Below are positions 7,688-13,663 of a DNA stretch of 42,056 nucleotides, one piece after another. The translations under genes and the position numbers were made by a program. Source of the stretch: a virus; the IMG/VR virus record IMGVR_UViG_3300020000_000003, positions 1 to 42,056 of that record; one strand, 5' to 3'. The notes beneath the pieces were generated by a model. It saw only the letters and a list, made by a program, of their open reading frames with translations. It did no database searches and was not told the DNA's origin. Within the stretch, counting starts at the first letter, position 1; each line of letters starts with the position of its first letter.

Positions 7688-8118
7688 TAATTAACCAAGT
7701 CTTTAGATTTGCCTTCTGCCTCTTCAATCCATGGTGGAACGGGTCCGTTGGTTGTAACCTTGATATTCTTAGTTTCTTGCCAATGGTCTCCACATAGTCT
7801 AGGCATGACAAATTTAGTAAAGTTACCGTCATACTTCCTTGTCATAGCACCCATTAGCATTTTATTTTCTTGTCTTTCTTTGGCGCGCATAACGAGTGTC
7901 GAAAACCTTTCTGATTTTTCACAGAATTCAGGGATTCTATGCTTGCTATACCCTCTATCAAAAGCAAATTGATTAAGGAATATATCTTCATTATCTTTAT
8001 CGGATAACCATTCTTCAAGAGCAATACATTCGTTTTCTATAAATGCTTCATCGTATATAACAGGCCTACCACCTTCACCTCTAGTATTATATGGCGCATG
8101 TCCTTTTGGAGCTCCCAT
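7687..8118 (-). CDS. terS: Small terminase subunit, 143 aa
   Basis: Directly upstream of and overlapping terL. An N-terminal helical region (GRPVIYDEAFIENECIALEEW) is followed by a possible HTH (FLNQFAFDRGYSKHRIPEFC) and a helical oligomerisation segment (MRAKERQENKMLMGAMTRKY). That order and size match DNA-recognising small terminases of headful packagers. AAGG before ATG 8118 supports the start. It would bind the pac site and hand DNA to TerL. No pac site could be identified. Confidence 0.85.
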   Translation of the reverse strand: MGAPKGHAPYNTRGEGGRPVIYDEAFIENECIALEEWLSDKDNEDIFLNQFAFDRGYSKHRIPEFCEKSERFSTLVMRAKERQENKMLMGAMTRKYDGNFTKFVMPRLCGDHWQETKNIKVTTNGPVPPWIEEAEGKSKDLVN

Positions 8119-8179
8119 AGTAACCTTATGTTAAATTAGTTAAATTTATTTGTAACACAACTGGAATAAAGAAATAAAT

Positions 8180-8458
8180 ATGAAAAACATGAGAAAGACT
8201 GTATATGCAGTCAGAGATGAAAAAAAATATGTAGGAATATGCTTTGAAAGTCTTTCTAGAGCTAAAGAATACATAAAAGAATGCGATGAAAATTTCCCAG
8301 ATGAAAAACATTCTTTTGAAAGATTTATCTTTGTTCCTAGGAAATGCACGCATTGTGGCCATTTTGAACTCATGACGATACCAGAAAATGAACCTTATTC
8401 TCCTGTTCACTATTTATGCCCACAGTGCGATTCAACCTTTACAACGAGTGAACCATGA
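8180..8458 (+). CDS. Zinc-ribbon protein, 92 aa
   Basis: Divergent from terS. The first half resembles a small alpha/beta fold (YAVRDEKKYVGICFESLSRA), and the second half has CTHCGH and CPQC pairs about 25 residues apart, a classic single-zinc ribbon. It ends in an ATGA overlap with the next gene, forming a two-gene zinc-protein operon. Probably nucleic-acid or protein binding; family not identified. Confidence 0.65.
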   Translation: MKNMRKTVYAVRDEKKYVGICFESLSRAKEYIKECDENFPDEKHSFERFIFVPRKCTHCGHFELMTIPENEPYSPVHYLCPQCDSTFTTSEP

Positions 8459-8811
8459 AAAATAGAGCTAAGTGCAAATTGTGTAATAGCGTGATAGAAA
8501 GTTTCCATGATACGGACTACGTTATGTGTAGCTGTGGAGCAATAAGTGTTGATGGAGGAAGTGCCATGAGATGCAGCGCTATAAAATGGGAAAACTTTGT
8601 AAGGGTTGATGATGAAGGCAATGAAATAGTTGTAAAAGTTCAAGGCGAAGAATCTAATGTATTAAAACCTAGCAAGAAGGATCTGTTATTCATGCTCGAT
8701 GAGATGATAAAGAATATAGAGCATTTGCCACAGCATGTAATGAATAGCCCTATAAGTCATTATGATTATGTTTCGTTGTTGATATTGTTGCAGAGCATAT
8801 TTAAAGAATAA
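8455..8811 (+). CDS. Phage zinc-ribbon protein, DUF7695-like, 118 aa
   Basis: The N-terminal 40 residues carry NRAKCKLCNSVIESFHDTDY followed by MCSCGAISVDGGSA, the CxxC/CxCGxIxVDGG pattern I know from small phage proteins (DUF7695-like). The remainder is helical with LLFMLDEMIKNIEHLPQHV. Translationally coupled to the zinc-ribbon gene before it, and its 3' end overlaps the convergent phosphoesterase gene by 11 nt. Molecular role unknown. Confidence 0.7.
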   Translation: MKNRAKCKLCNSVIESFHDTDYVMCSCGAISVDGGSAMRCSAIKWENFVRVDDEGNEIVVKVQGEESNVLKPSKKDLLFMLDEMIKNIEHLPQHVMNSPISHYDYVSLLILLQSIFKE

Positions 8812-9448
8812 TGCGAACGGGCTTATTGACTGGATTGTATCTTTCGTTTACATAGCTACAGTTGACGCACCAAGTATTAGGTCCACTATGCTTATACATA
8901 AGTTGGTTACCACCTTGTTCGTGAATGTGGCCGCATATGAATAGCTTAGGTTTTACTCTATCAACGGCATCACGCAGCGCAGGGCTTCCGCAGGCATATC
9001 CATCGTAGTTTTGGTCTAAAATATGCAGGAATGGCCCATGACTAATGAGAATGTCTGTGTCGTCAGGTATTAAGGAAAACTTAATATCTAGTTCTTCTTC
9101 TGTATCACAGGTGAAAGCGCAACATTTAGGATTAATTCCAGGAAAGGTTTTCGTCCAAGGTGTGCCCCAAATCTTGAGTCCTTCAAATTCAGTTCCTGAG
9201 TCGCAAAGATAAGAGCTACAATGAAAATAATTGTCTGAAGGAACGATTCCTAATTCTTCCAAACGCCCATCATGGTTTCCAGCAATAACAACTTTTTTCT
9301 TGTAATTCGGCTGTTTTAACCAATCTCCAAACTGATAGTGTTCAACCAAACTGTCTCTAGCAGTCAAATCCCCAGCAACGATAAGTAAATCACCACCTGA
9401 AAGTTCAGGAAAAAAACCGTGAAGGTCGCTTATACAATCAATAATCAT
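8801..9448 (-). CDS. Calcineurin-like metallophosphoesterase, 215 aa
   Basis: All metal-binding blocks are present in order: SDLHG (residues 7-11), GD (26-27), GNHD (57-60), SHGP (136-139) and GHIHE (173-177), so a two-metal phosphoesterase is expected to be active. Length is near minimal for the family. The ATG follows the RNA-ligase stop by one base, with GGGA upstream, so both enzymes come from one message. Substrate is not readable from sequence. Next to an RNA ligase and tRNA-like genes, removal of 2',3'-cyclic or 3' phosphates from broken RNA is an attractive inference; a general phosphodiesterase is the alternative. Confidence 0.9.
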   Translation of the reverse strand: MIIDCISDLHGFFPELSGGDLLIVAGDLTARDSLVEHYQFGDWLKQPNYKKKVVIAGNHDGRLEELGIVPSDNYFHCSSYLCDSGTEFEGLKIWGTPWTKTFPGINPKCCAFTCDTEEELDIKFSLIPDDTDILISHGPFLHILDQNYDGYACGSPALRDAVDRVKPKLFICGHIHEQGGNQLMYKHSGPNTWCVNCSYVNERYNPVNKPVRIIL

Positions 9449-10408
9449 CTATTTCCCGTAATTCAAATTGATAACTTTAAAGCTAATTGGCTTCCCACCA
9501 AAGTTCTTCTGAGATCGTATGACTATGCCTTCGGCAGGTTTATTGTTAGGATACTTAACATCGCTCTGGAGGTCTAAATCTTTGTTTTCAAAACAATCCC
9601 CAGACTCAAACCAATGCGCCATTGGAAATTGTAGATCTGAAAGCAAATGAAGAAATTCTTGCATCTCAAGATAACGATGCTCAGGTATGTAATAACCACT
9701 AAAAGCAAATCCATCGATCTCTTTCAATCCCATTGGATTAGACTGAATACCAGGACCGCAAGTTTCCCATTGAAGTGCATAACCATCAGGCAATTTATTC
9801 TCTAAATCGTACTTAAGAGCGACTTTCCAATAACCATTCTCTTCGTTGCGTATCAATTCAAGGTTACGGCTACAGATGCCAAACTCCCCTTTGTATCTAT
9901 ATGCAGTGGTTGAAGACCCGTCATATTTTATGGTGATGTAGTAAGGTTTTCTTACCAGTTCATTGATGCCACTATCTTCACGTTGATAATTTAGCTCATC
10001 GGTCTTAGGAATAAACTGAGGGAAATATCCTTTAGCTTCGCCATTAAGCATAGCAGGCATGGGTTTGAAGTATTTGGTAATTCCTAATAGTTCAGTTAAA
10101 TCAGTGCCAACAATAAAATCATGTGGACATGGCATAATGACAACTTCCGAAGGGGCACCTCGGAATCTACGCATGATGACACGCCAATTGCTAGACTCCA
10201 TGAATTTCATTTCATCAGACTTAGGAATGATAGAATCCGGAAGGTAGACAATGCATTTGTCGCCTACTTGGAACATATCCTTCTTAACAATTCCTCTCCA
10301 CTTGCCTCCAGCACCGCACACAACAGTAGCAGAAACAATGAAGTCAGCATTCTCAATAGAGTCAAGTGCAATGATAGCACCAATGTAGACTAGTCTTTGA
10401 TTATCCAT
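9449..10408 (-). CDS. RNA ligase, DraRnl (DRB0094)/Rnl2-like, 319 aa
   Basis: ATP-dependent ligase joining 3'-OH and 5'-phosphate RNA ends. The C-terminal nucleotidyltransferase has motif I KYDG with the adenylated lysine K161, SRN at 180-182, motif III QWETCGPG (213-220), IIIa DGFAFSG (232-238), motif IV AEGIVIR (292-298) and motif V SFKVIN with K311. Residues about 1-120 form an extra N-terminal beta-rich domain, as in the Deinococcus Rnl5 type. Every catalytic motif is intact. Neighbours are the phosphoesterase downstream and two tRNA-like genes upstream, suggesting repair of nicked tRNA. Confidence 0.92.
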   Translation of the reverse strand: MDNQRLVYIGAIIALDSIENADFIVSATVVCGAGGKWRGIVKKDMFQVGDKCIVYLPDSIIPKSDEMKFMESSNWRVIMRRFRGAPSEVVIMPCPHDFIVGTDLTELLGITKYFKPMPAMLNGEAKGYFPQFIPKTDELNYQREDSGINELVRKPYYITIKYDGSSTTAYRYKGEFGICSRNLELIRNEENGYWKVALKYDLENKLPDGYALQWETCGPGIQSNPMGLKEIDGFAFSGYYIPEHRYLEMQEFLHLLSDLQFPMAHWFESGDCFENKDLDLQSDVKYPNNKPAEGIVIRSQKNFGGKPISFKVINLNYGK

Positions 10409-10411
10409 AGA

Positions 10412-10597
10412 TCATTTCCACTTATAATCAGTTTCATAGAATCCAGAACCTTTGAAATGTACTCCAGCAGGCAAACTGATCATCTTTTTCATGGGTTTGT
10501 TGCATTTAAAACAATTTGGAACCTGTCCTTCTTTGAAAGGAATATTAGTCTCCTCAATAGTCTTACAATCTATACATTCAAATTCATGAACTGCCAT
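10412..10597 (-). CDS. FmdB-type zinc-ribbon protein, 61 aa
   Basis: MAVHEFECIDC..NCFKCNKPMKKM shows two CxxC pairs in the arrangement of FmdB/CxxC_CxxC_SSSS proteins. Length is typical for this small family. Ends four bases before the RNA-ligase start, hence same operon. The FmdB family was linked to regulation, but the molecular role is unclear; here it is simply a zinc ribbon travelling with the RNA enzymes. Confidence 0.75.
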   Translation of the reverse strand: MAVHEFECIDCKTIEETNIPFKEGQVPNCFKCNKPMKKMISLPAGVHFKGSGFYETDYKWK

Positions 10598-10630
10598 AAT
10601 TTCACGCTTCTATTATCTTTTTGTGAAGTT

Positions 10631-10710
10631 GAGGATGGTAAGACTTGAACTTACAACCTGCATAGCCCTCTTTCGAGGTAACACCGCCTCTCTAATTGAG
10701 ATACACCCTC
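10631..10710 (-). tRNA. tRNA-like gene B, anticodon not assignable
   Basis: The ends fold like tRNA: acceptor GAGGGTG/CATCCTC (7 bp with one G-U), T8-A9, a D stem TCTC/GAGA with only a 5-nt loop, and a perfect T arm GTAAG-TTCAAGT-CTTAC. No CCA is encoded. The middle does not form a normal 5-bp, 7-nt anticodon arm; instead there is CCTC-GAAA-GAGG, a GNRA-capped hairpin, and a loop-like GTGTTAC. It shares GAGAGGCG, GGCTAT and ATGCAG blocks with the neighbouring element. It could be a degenerate tRNA or a tRNA mimic. Confidence 0.55.
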
Positions 10711-10718
10711 TAAAAATT

Positions 10719-10817
10719 GGGGATGGTTGGACTTGAACCAACGAAACTGCATGAAAACGCACCAGACCGGATAGCCGACCGCGCTCATCGCCTCTCTACC
10801 TACTGAATTACATCCCC
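10719..10817 (-). tRNA. tRNA-like gene A with expanded middle, anticodon not assignable
   Basis: A 99-nt element with acceptor GGGGATG/CATCCCC (7 of 7), D loop AGTAGGTA with the conserved GG, and a T arm GTTGG-TTCAAGT-CCAAC. Between D and T arms lie about 50 nt that include a hairpin GGTCGG-CTAT-CCGGTC and a weak TGCG/TGCA stem. The expected anticodon position has no U33. Relative to element B it appears to carry about 20 extra bases after GGCTAT. The ends are convincing; decoding function is not. Confidence 0.55.
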
Positions 10818-10919
10818 TTAATTACTCATAATATGCGATACAATCATCGCAAAAATAAAACCTACTAAAAAACCTAGAGAAAAGAAAATAAATAATGCCA
10901 TTTCTGGATCAAAAGTCAT
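10818..10919 (-). CDS. Single-span membrane peptide, 33 aa
   Basis: The frame starts MTFDPEMALF and ends MSN; residues about 7-28 (MALFIFFSLGFLVGFIFAMI) form one strongly hydrophobic span. Its ATG overlaps the preceding stop in ATGA, which argues for real, coupled translation. Function unknown; small inner-membrane peptide. Confidence 0.55.
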   Translation of the reverse strand: MTFDPEMALFIFFSLGFLVGFIFAMIVSHIMSN

Positions 10920-11128
10920 TTAATCACCTTCCATATCCAAATCTTTAGACATGTCCTAGAACAGAAATCATGAGAATTCCCATTAAAATTAAGTTTAATA
11001 ATCTCTTGAATCACTTCCATTTGACATCGTTGACAGATGGGTTTTTCTTTAATAGAGGGCAAAGGAGCTGAATTAGACCATGCTCGTGGTATTGGGCTCT
11101 GTGCTTGTGATCTAATTGGCTGGCTCAT
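10916..11128 (-). CDS. Small zinc-binding protein, 70 aa
   Basis: A Pro/Ser-rich N terminus is followed by CQRC and CSRTC about 24 residues apart, a four-cysteine zinc site of the treble-clef or ribbon kind, then a WIWKVIK end. It overlaps the upstream 116-aa gene by 17 nt and the downstream membrane peptide by 4 nt, so three genes form a tight operon. Family not recognised. Confidence 0.55.
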   Translation of the reverse strand: MSQPIRSQAQSPIPRAWSNSAPLPSIKEKPICQRCQMEVIQEIIKLNFNGNSHDFCSRTCLKIWIWKVIK

Positions 11129-11462
11129 TCAATAACCTTTTTTCCTTAAAATCATAGATCTCAGCAGGAAAAATATCGACATAATTTGGAATAATTTTTT
11201 CATTTATCTTAATAAGATTCATGCATTCGTCAAGCCAGCAGATAAGTTCGTTACCAGCTATTTTTTTAGATTTAATGTATGTTTCTTCGACTTCAATGCC
11301 TTCTTCATTTGTGACCCATCTTTTCTTTTCAATTTTTAGTGTGGCATTATCTGGAATGACTTTTGAAAAAAAAATTTGTATATCGTCTATAGATTTAAAA
11401 ATCCACTTACCGTTTATGTCTAAAACGTCCTCGGTTCCCTTGATGTGCAAGTAGTAAATCAT
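11112..11462 (-). CDS. Hypothetical protein, 116 aa
   Basis: Alpha/beta protein of average composition (YYLHIKGTEDVLDINGKWIF; NELICWLDECMNLIKINEKI). No motif recognised. First gene of a three-gene minus operon divergent from the ribbon-helix-helix gene, so it probably shares the control region at 11465-11505. It is well-formed and its overlaps make it a confident gene of unknown function. Confidence 0.6.
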   Translation of the reverse strand: MIYYLHIKGTEDVLDINGKWIFKSIDDIQIFFSKVIPDNATLKIEKKRWVTNEEGIEVEETYIKSKKIAGNELICWLDECMNLIKINEKIIPNYVDIFPAEIYDFKEKRLLNEPAN

Positions 11463-11464
11463 TA

Positions 11465-11505
11465 TTGACCTAAAATGTTTTTTGTGTTATAACTTTGAAA
11501 GTTAT
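11465..11505 (+). promoter_or_regulatory. Sigma70-type promoter with palindromic operator over the -10 box
   Basis: TTGACC (11465-11470), a 17-bp spacer and TATAAC (11488-11493) form a good promoter. The perfect palindrome ATAACTTTGAAAGTTAT (11489-11505) covers the -10 box and start site. The first plus-strand gene encodes a ribbon-helix-helix protein, so autoregulation is the simplest reading. Confidence 0.65.
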
Positions 11506-11523
11506 ATTATCACAAAGGCTTTT

Positions 11524-11697
11524 ATGAAGAAAGATAAAAATTCAAAGATCAGTAAAGAAAGTCATTCTATGACTGTTAAGATACCAAAAGATTTGGATAT
11601 AGAGTTTAGCTGTATTTGCAAGAGAAATGAAGTTAAGAAAGGGGCTATGATTATAGATTTGATTGAAGATTTCGTAGATCTGGAGAATGATCAATGA
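11524..11697 (+). CDS. Ribbon-helix-helix DNA-binding protein, 57 aa
   Basis: A basic N-terminal arm is followed by a strand (SMTVKIPKDL) and two helices (DIEFSCICKRNEV and KKGAMIIDLIEDFVDL), the Arc/CopG/MetJ arrangement that binds palindromic operators as dimers. ATG 11524 is chosen because AAAGG lies five bases upstream; a longer in-frame extension to 11482 would run through the promoter. The palindrome just upstream is the likely target. Coupled by ATGA to the next gene. Confidence 0.7.
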   Translation: MKKDKNSKISKESHSMTVKIPKDLDIEFSCICKRNEVKKGAMIIDLIEDFVDLENDQ

Positions 11698-11915
11698 GTT
11701 GTTGCAAAACGCTTCAGTTGGATTTTTTCTCGGACGAGGACACTATGATAACGCAGCACAAGCTCATGAGACTTGATGAAACCGTAAGTCGCGTAAGAAA
11801 AGGGCTTTACGCACGTTCAAACTTCCAAGAAAGGCAACTTAAAGAAATGAGAGAAGAATTAGAATTCTTGAAGCGCATGATATGCAGAAACGAACTGTCC
11901 GGGATTTCCGGATAG
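11694..11915 (+). CDS. Small coiled-coil protein, 73 aa
   Basis: ATGA overlap with the ribbon-helix-helix gene. The N terminus has an adjacent cysteine pair (SCCK); the rest is a long helix with heptads (RLDETVSRVRKGLYARSNFQ; LKEMREELEFLKRM). It may act together with the regulator, but no family is recognised. The gene ends two bases before the convergent nuclease gene. Confidence 0.55.
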   Translation: MSCCKTLQLDFFSDEDTMITQHKLMRLDETVSRVRKGLYARSNFQERQLKEMREELEFLKRMICRNELSGISG

Positions 11916-11916
11916 T

Positions 11917-12402
11917 TTAAAATTCAAAAACAATCTTTATTCCCTTTGTTTTACTTTTAACTTGATCATAACGCCAAGTAATTCTTTGATCGCTGTCCCC
12001 TTTTCCATTTTTCTTACCGGTTAATATTTCGGCAATTTTATCAACAATATATTTGAAAGCGGAACGTAAATTGTCATGCGCATCAAGCTCTTTGATCCCA
12101 TAACGCGTTAACGTTACGACACATGGCATTTGTATTTGGCAGTTGAGTAGGTAGATTGCTATTTGACTGTGTTGTTCTTTATGCCTAGCTGCTTTTTTTT
12201 GCCACGGCTCGAAGCAATTACCTTCGCTAACCGTGACAAGTGGTCCTTCAATTTCTACTCGTCCAATACTGACAGAACGCTTAAATTCCATCTTTATTTC
12301 GATTTTGGGCTCTTTTTTTCGTTTTCCAGCCTTAGATATGTTTTTTGTTTTATATTTCGTTGTAGACGAAATTAGACACATTGGCGACCCATTAGAATTC
12401 AA
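11917..12402 (-). CDS. RusA-like Holliday-junction endonuclease, 161 aa
   Basis: The C-terminal half carries LDAHDNLRSAFKYIVDKI and, further on, DSDQRITWRYDQVK, matching the RusA pattern of a D-x-x-D-N-x5-K-x3-D block followed by an aspartate, a strand and a basic end. RusA enzymes are dimers that resolve branched DNA before packaging. I place the start at TTG 12402, six bases after AAGGA and 11 nt past the previous gene; a longer frame to 12471 overlaps that gene. The basic N-terminal segment is longer than in short RusA proteins. Confidence 0.7.
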   Translation of the reverse strand: MNSNGSPMCLISSTTKYKTKNISKAGKRKKEPKIEIKMEFKRSVSIGRVEIEGPLVTVSEGNCFEPWQKKAARHKEQHSQIAIYLLNCQIQMPCVVTLTRYGIKELDAHDNLRSAFKYIVDKIAEILTGKKNGKGDSDQRITWRYDQVKSKTKGIKIVFEF

Positions 12403-12412
12403 AACCAAATCC

Positions 12413-12790
12413 TTAAAACGGAACCGGCTCGTCAAACGCGACCCCTCCGCCAGTTTGGGCAATTGAGGCAACTGCTTGAGTTATGGCACTACTGTTTGCT
12501 TTGTACTTTTCAACATTTTCCTTGATGAATTGAACCAGCTGATCTTTTTCGTATTGGCTATCGAGAAGGCACCCTTTTAGGTAAGTTTTCTTCTCCTTGC
12601 CAACTTCTCCAACACCCATGGCTACTTCTTGCCAAAAAGGCTCGGCTTCTCCGAAAGACTGAAAAACCATGGTAATTACAAAGCGTCGGTCAATACGAAC
12701 TGTAGCAGATGCATGAGGGTTATACTTCAACTTAGGATCGCTCTGGTCTCTGCTGTATTGTTTATAACTTAAGAATTCGAAGTTGTTCAT
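12413..12790 (-). CDS. Possible single-strand DNA-binding protein, 125 aa
   Basis: The C terminus ends AFDEPVPF, close to the acidic DFDDDIPF tip that bacterial SSB proteins use to recruit partners. The preceding region is polar and Gln/Ser/Ala-rich (ITQAVASIAQTGGG), as in SSB linkers, while the N-terminal half shows beta-type segments (SATVRIDRRFVITMVFQSFG). I cannot recognise a true OB fold. The neighbour is a RusA-like nuclease, so a DNA-metabolism role fits. Confidence 0.5.
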   Translation of the reverse strand: MNNFEFLSYKQYSRDQSDPKLKYNPHASATVRIDRRFVITMVFQSFGEAEPFWQEVAMGVGEVGKEKKTYLKGCLLDSQYEKDQLVQFIKENVEKYKANSSAITQAVASIAQTGGGVAFDEPVPF

Positions 12791-12803
12791 TGTTAACCTT
12801 TTA

Positions 12804-13082
12804 TTATTTTGCTTTTACTGGTTTAAATTTATGTTTACACATTCCTGTATAGTTTACAAACTCTCTGTATTCGTCATCGGTCATTTCAGTGAAAAAGTAC
12901 CTGACTTCTTTCTTATCTTCCTTATACGCAAACCCTTGATAATACTTAACCTTTTCTTTTAGACCATCTGCCATTGAGGTTAAAGCATCAACTTCCATGG
13001 AAAGGCCATCGCAGTCAAGGGTGTCAGCCATGACTAGCAATTCATCAGAAATATTCTTTATATAAACTAGTAACTCATTCAT
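12804..13082 (-). CDS. Hypothetical protein, 92 aa
   Basis: Starts at ATG 13082, six bases after GAGG; an upstream TTG is less likely. Residues 1-45 are helical (LLVYIKNISDELLVMADTL; LTSMADGLKEKVKYYQGF) and the C-terminal half is charged, with TEMTDDEYREFVNYTGMC. No domain recognised. Same operon as the SSB-like and initiator genes. Confidence 0.55.
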   Translation of the reverse strand: MNELLVYIKNISDELLVMADTLDCDGLSMEVDALTSMADGLKEKVKYYQGFAYKEDKKEVRYFFTEMTDDEYREFVNYTGMCKHKFKPVKAK

Positions 13083-13167
13083 TTTCAACCTCTTTTGTTT
13101 CTTCTACGAATTTTATCAACTGTACGATTTCTTCGAACAGTTCGTTAATTTGCTCTTGTCGTGTCAT
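13075..13167 (-). CDS. 30-residue coiled-coil peptide
   Basis: GGAGG lies three bases before ATG 13167, one of the best ribosome sites of the window. The frame (MTRQEQINELFEEIVQLIKF onwards) is a single amphipathic acidic helix. It overlaps the upstream gene by 23 nt and the downstream gene by 8 nt, which fits translational coupling. Function unknown. Confidence 0.5.
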   Translation of the reverse strand: MTRQEQINELFEEIVQLIKFVEETKEVENE

Positions 13168-13348
13168 AGGCCTCCATAAGTTTTTCAAAATCTCTTTCTA
13201 TTTTGGCTTTTGTTGTTTTGCATCCGCAATGGTCAATAGATTTTTGGTAACACTCTCTAACTAGTTTAAGATAAATAACTTCCTTAACCAATTCATCGAC
13301 CTGATCTCTAAGAACATCATGTGAATGCCTATGAATTATATTTATCAT
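13145..13348 (-). CDS. Small helical protein with Cys pair, 67 aa
   Basis: GGAG precedes ATG 13348. The product is helical and charged (LRDQVDELVKEVIYLKLVRE; KIERDFEKLMEAYDT) with a central HCGCK motif. The spacing and strand place it in the replication operon. No family recognised. Confidence 0.5.
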   Translation of the reverse strand: MINIIHRHSHDVLRDQVDELVKEVIYLKLVRECYQKSIDHCGCKTTKAKIERDFEKLMEAYDTTRAN

Positions 13349-13357
13349 CCTAACTCC

Positions 13358-13657
13358 TTAAGCTTCAGGTTTGTTTTCATTTTCCATTTCTAAAAATGAT
13401 TTAAAATCTTCAACAATTTCTTGAATGTCAAAAATTATTTTTTCTTCATCTTTGATAAATCGCGTGAATTTTATAAAAACATATTTCGAAAAGTTACATT
13501 CAGGGTCTAATTCAAAAAACTCTGGTCTAAAATAAAACGATCCTTGAGATTCAAAATCATCATAAAATTTAAAATGAATTTCGTCATTAGGAGTAAAAGA
13601 AAGTGATTTAAGCTCTTTAAGATTAAATATATCGAATTGGCTTTTTAAAAATTTCAT
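13358..13657 (-). CDS. Hypothetical acidic protein, 99 aa
   Basis: Acidic and very rich in phenylalanine (HFKFYDDFESQGSFYFRPEF), with a helical end (IQEIVEDFKSFLEMENEN). Ends 9 bases before the next gene and starts 7 after the initiator stop, so it is in the same operon. Composition recalls a small protein-binding beta domain; no assignment possible. Confidence 0.5.
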   Translation of the reverse strand: MKFLKSQFDIFNLKELKSLSFTPNDEIHFKFYDDFESQGSFYFRPEFFELDPECNFSKYVFIKFTRFIKDEEKIIFDIQEIVEDFKSFLEMENENKPEA

Positions 13658-13663
13658 ACATTC

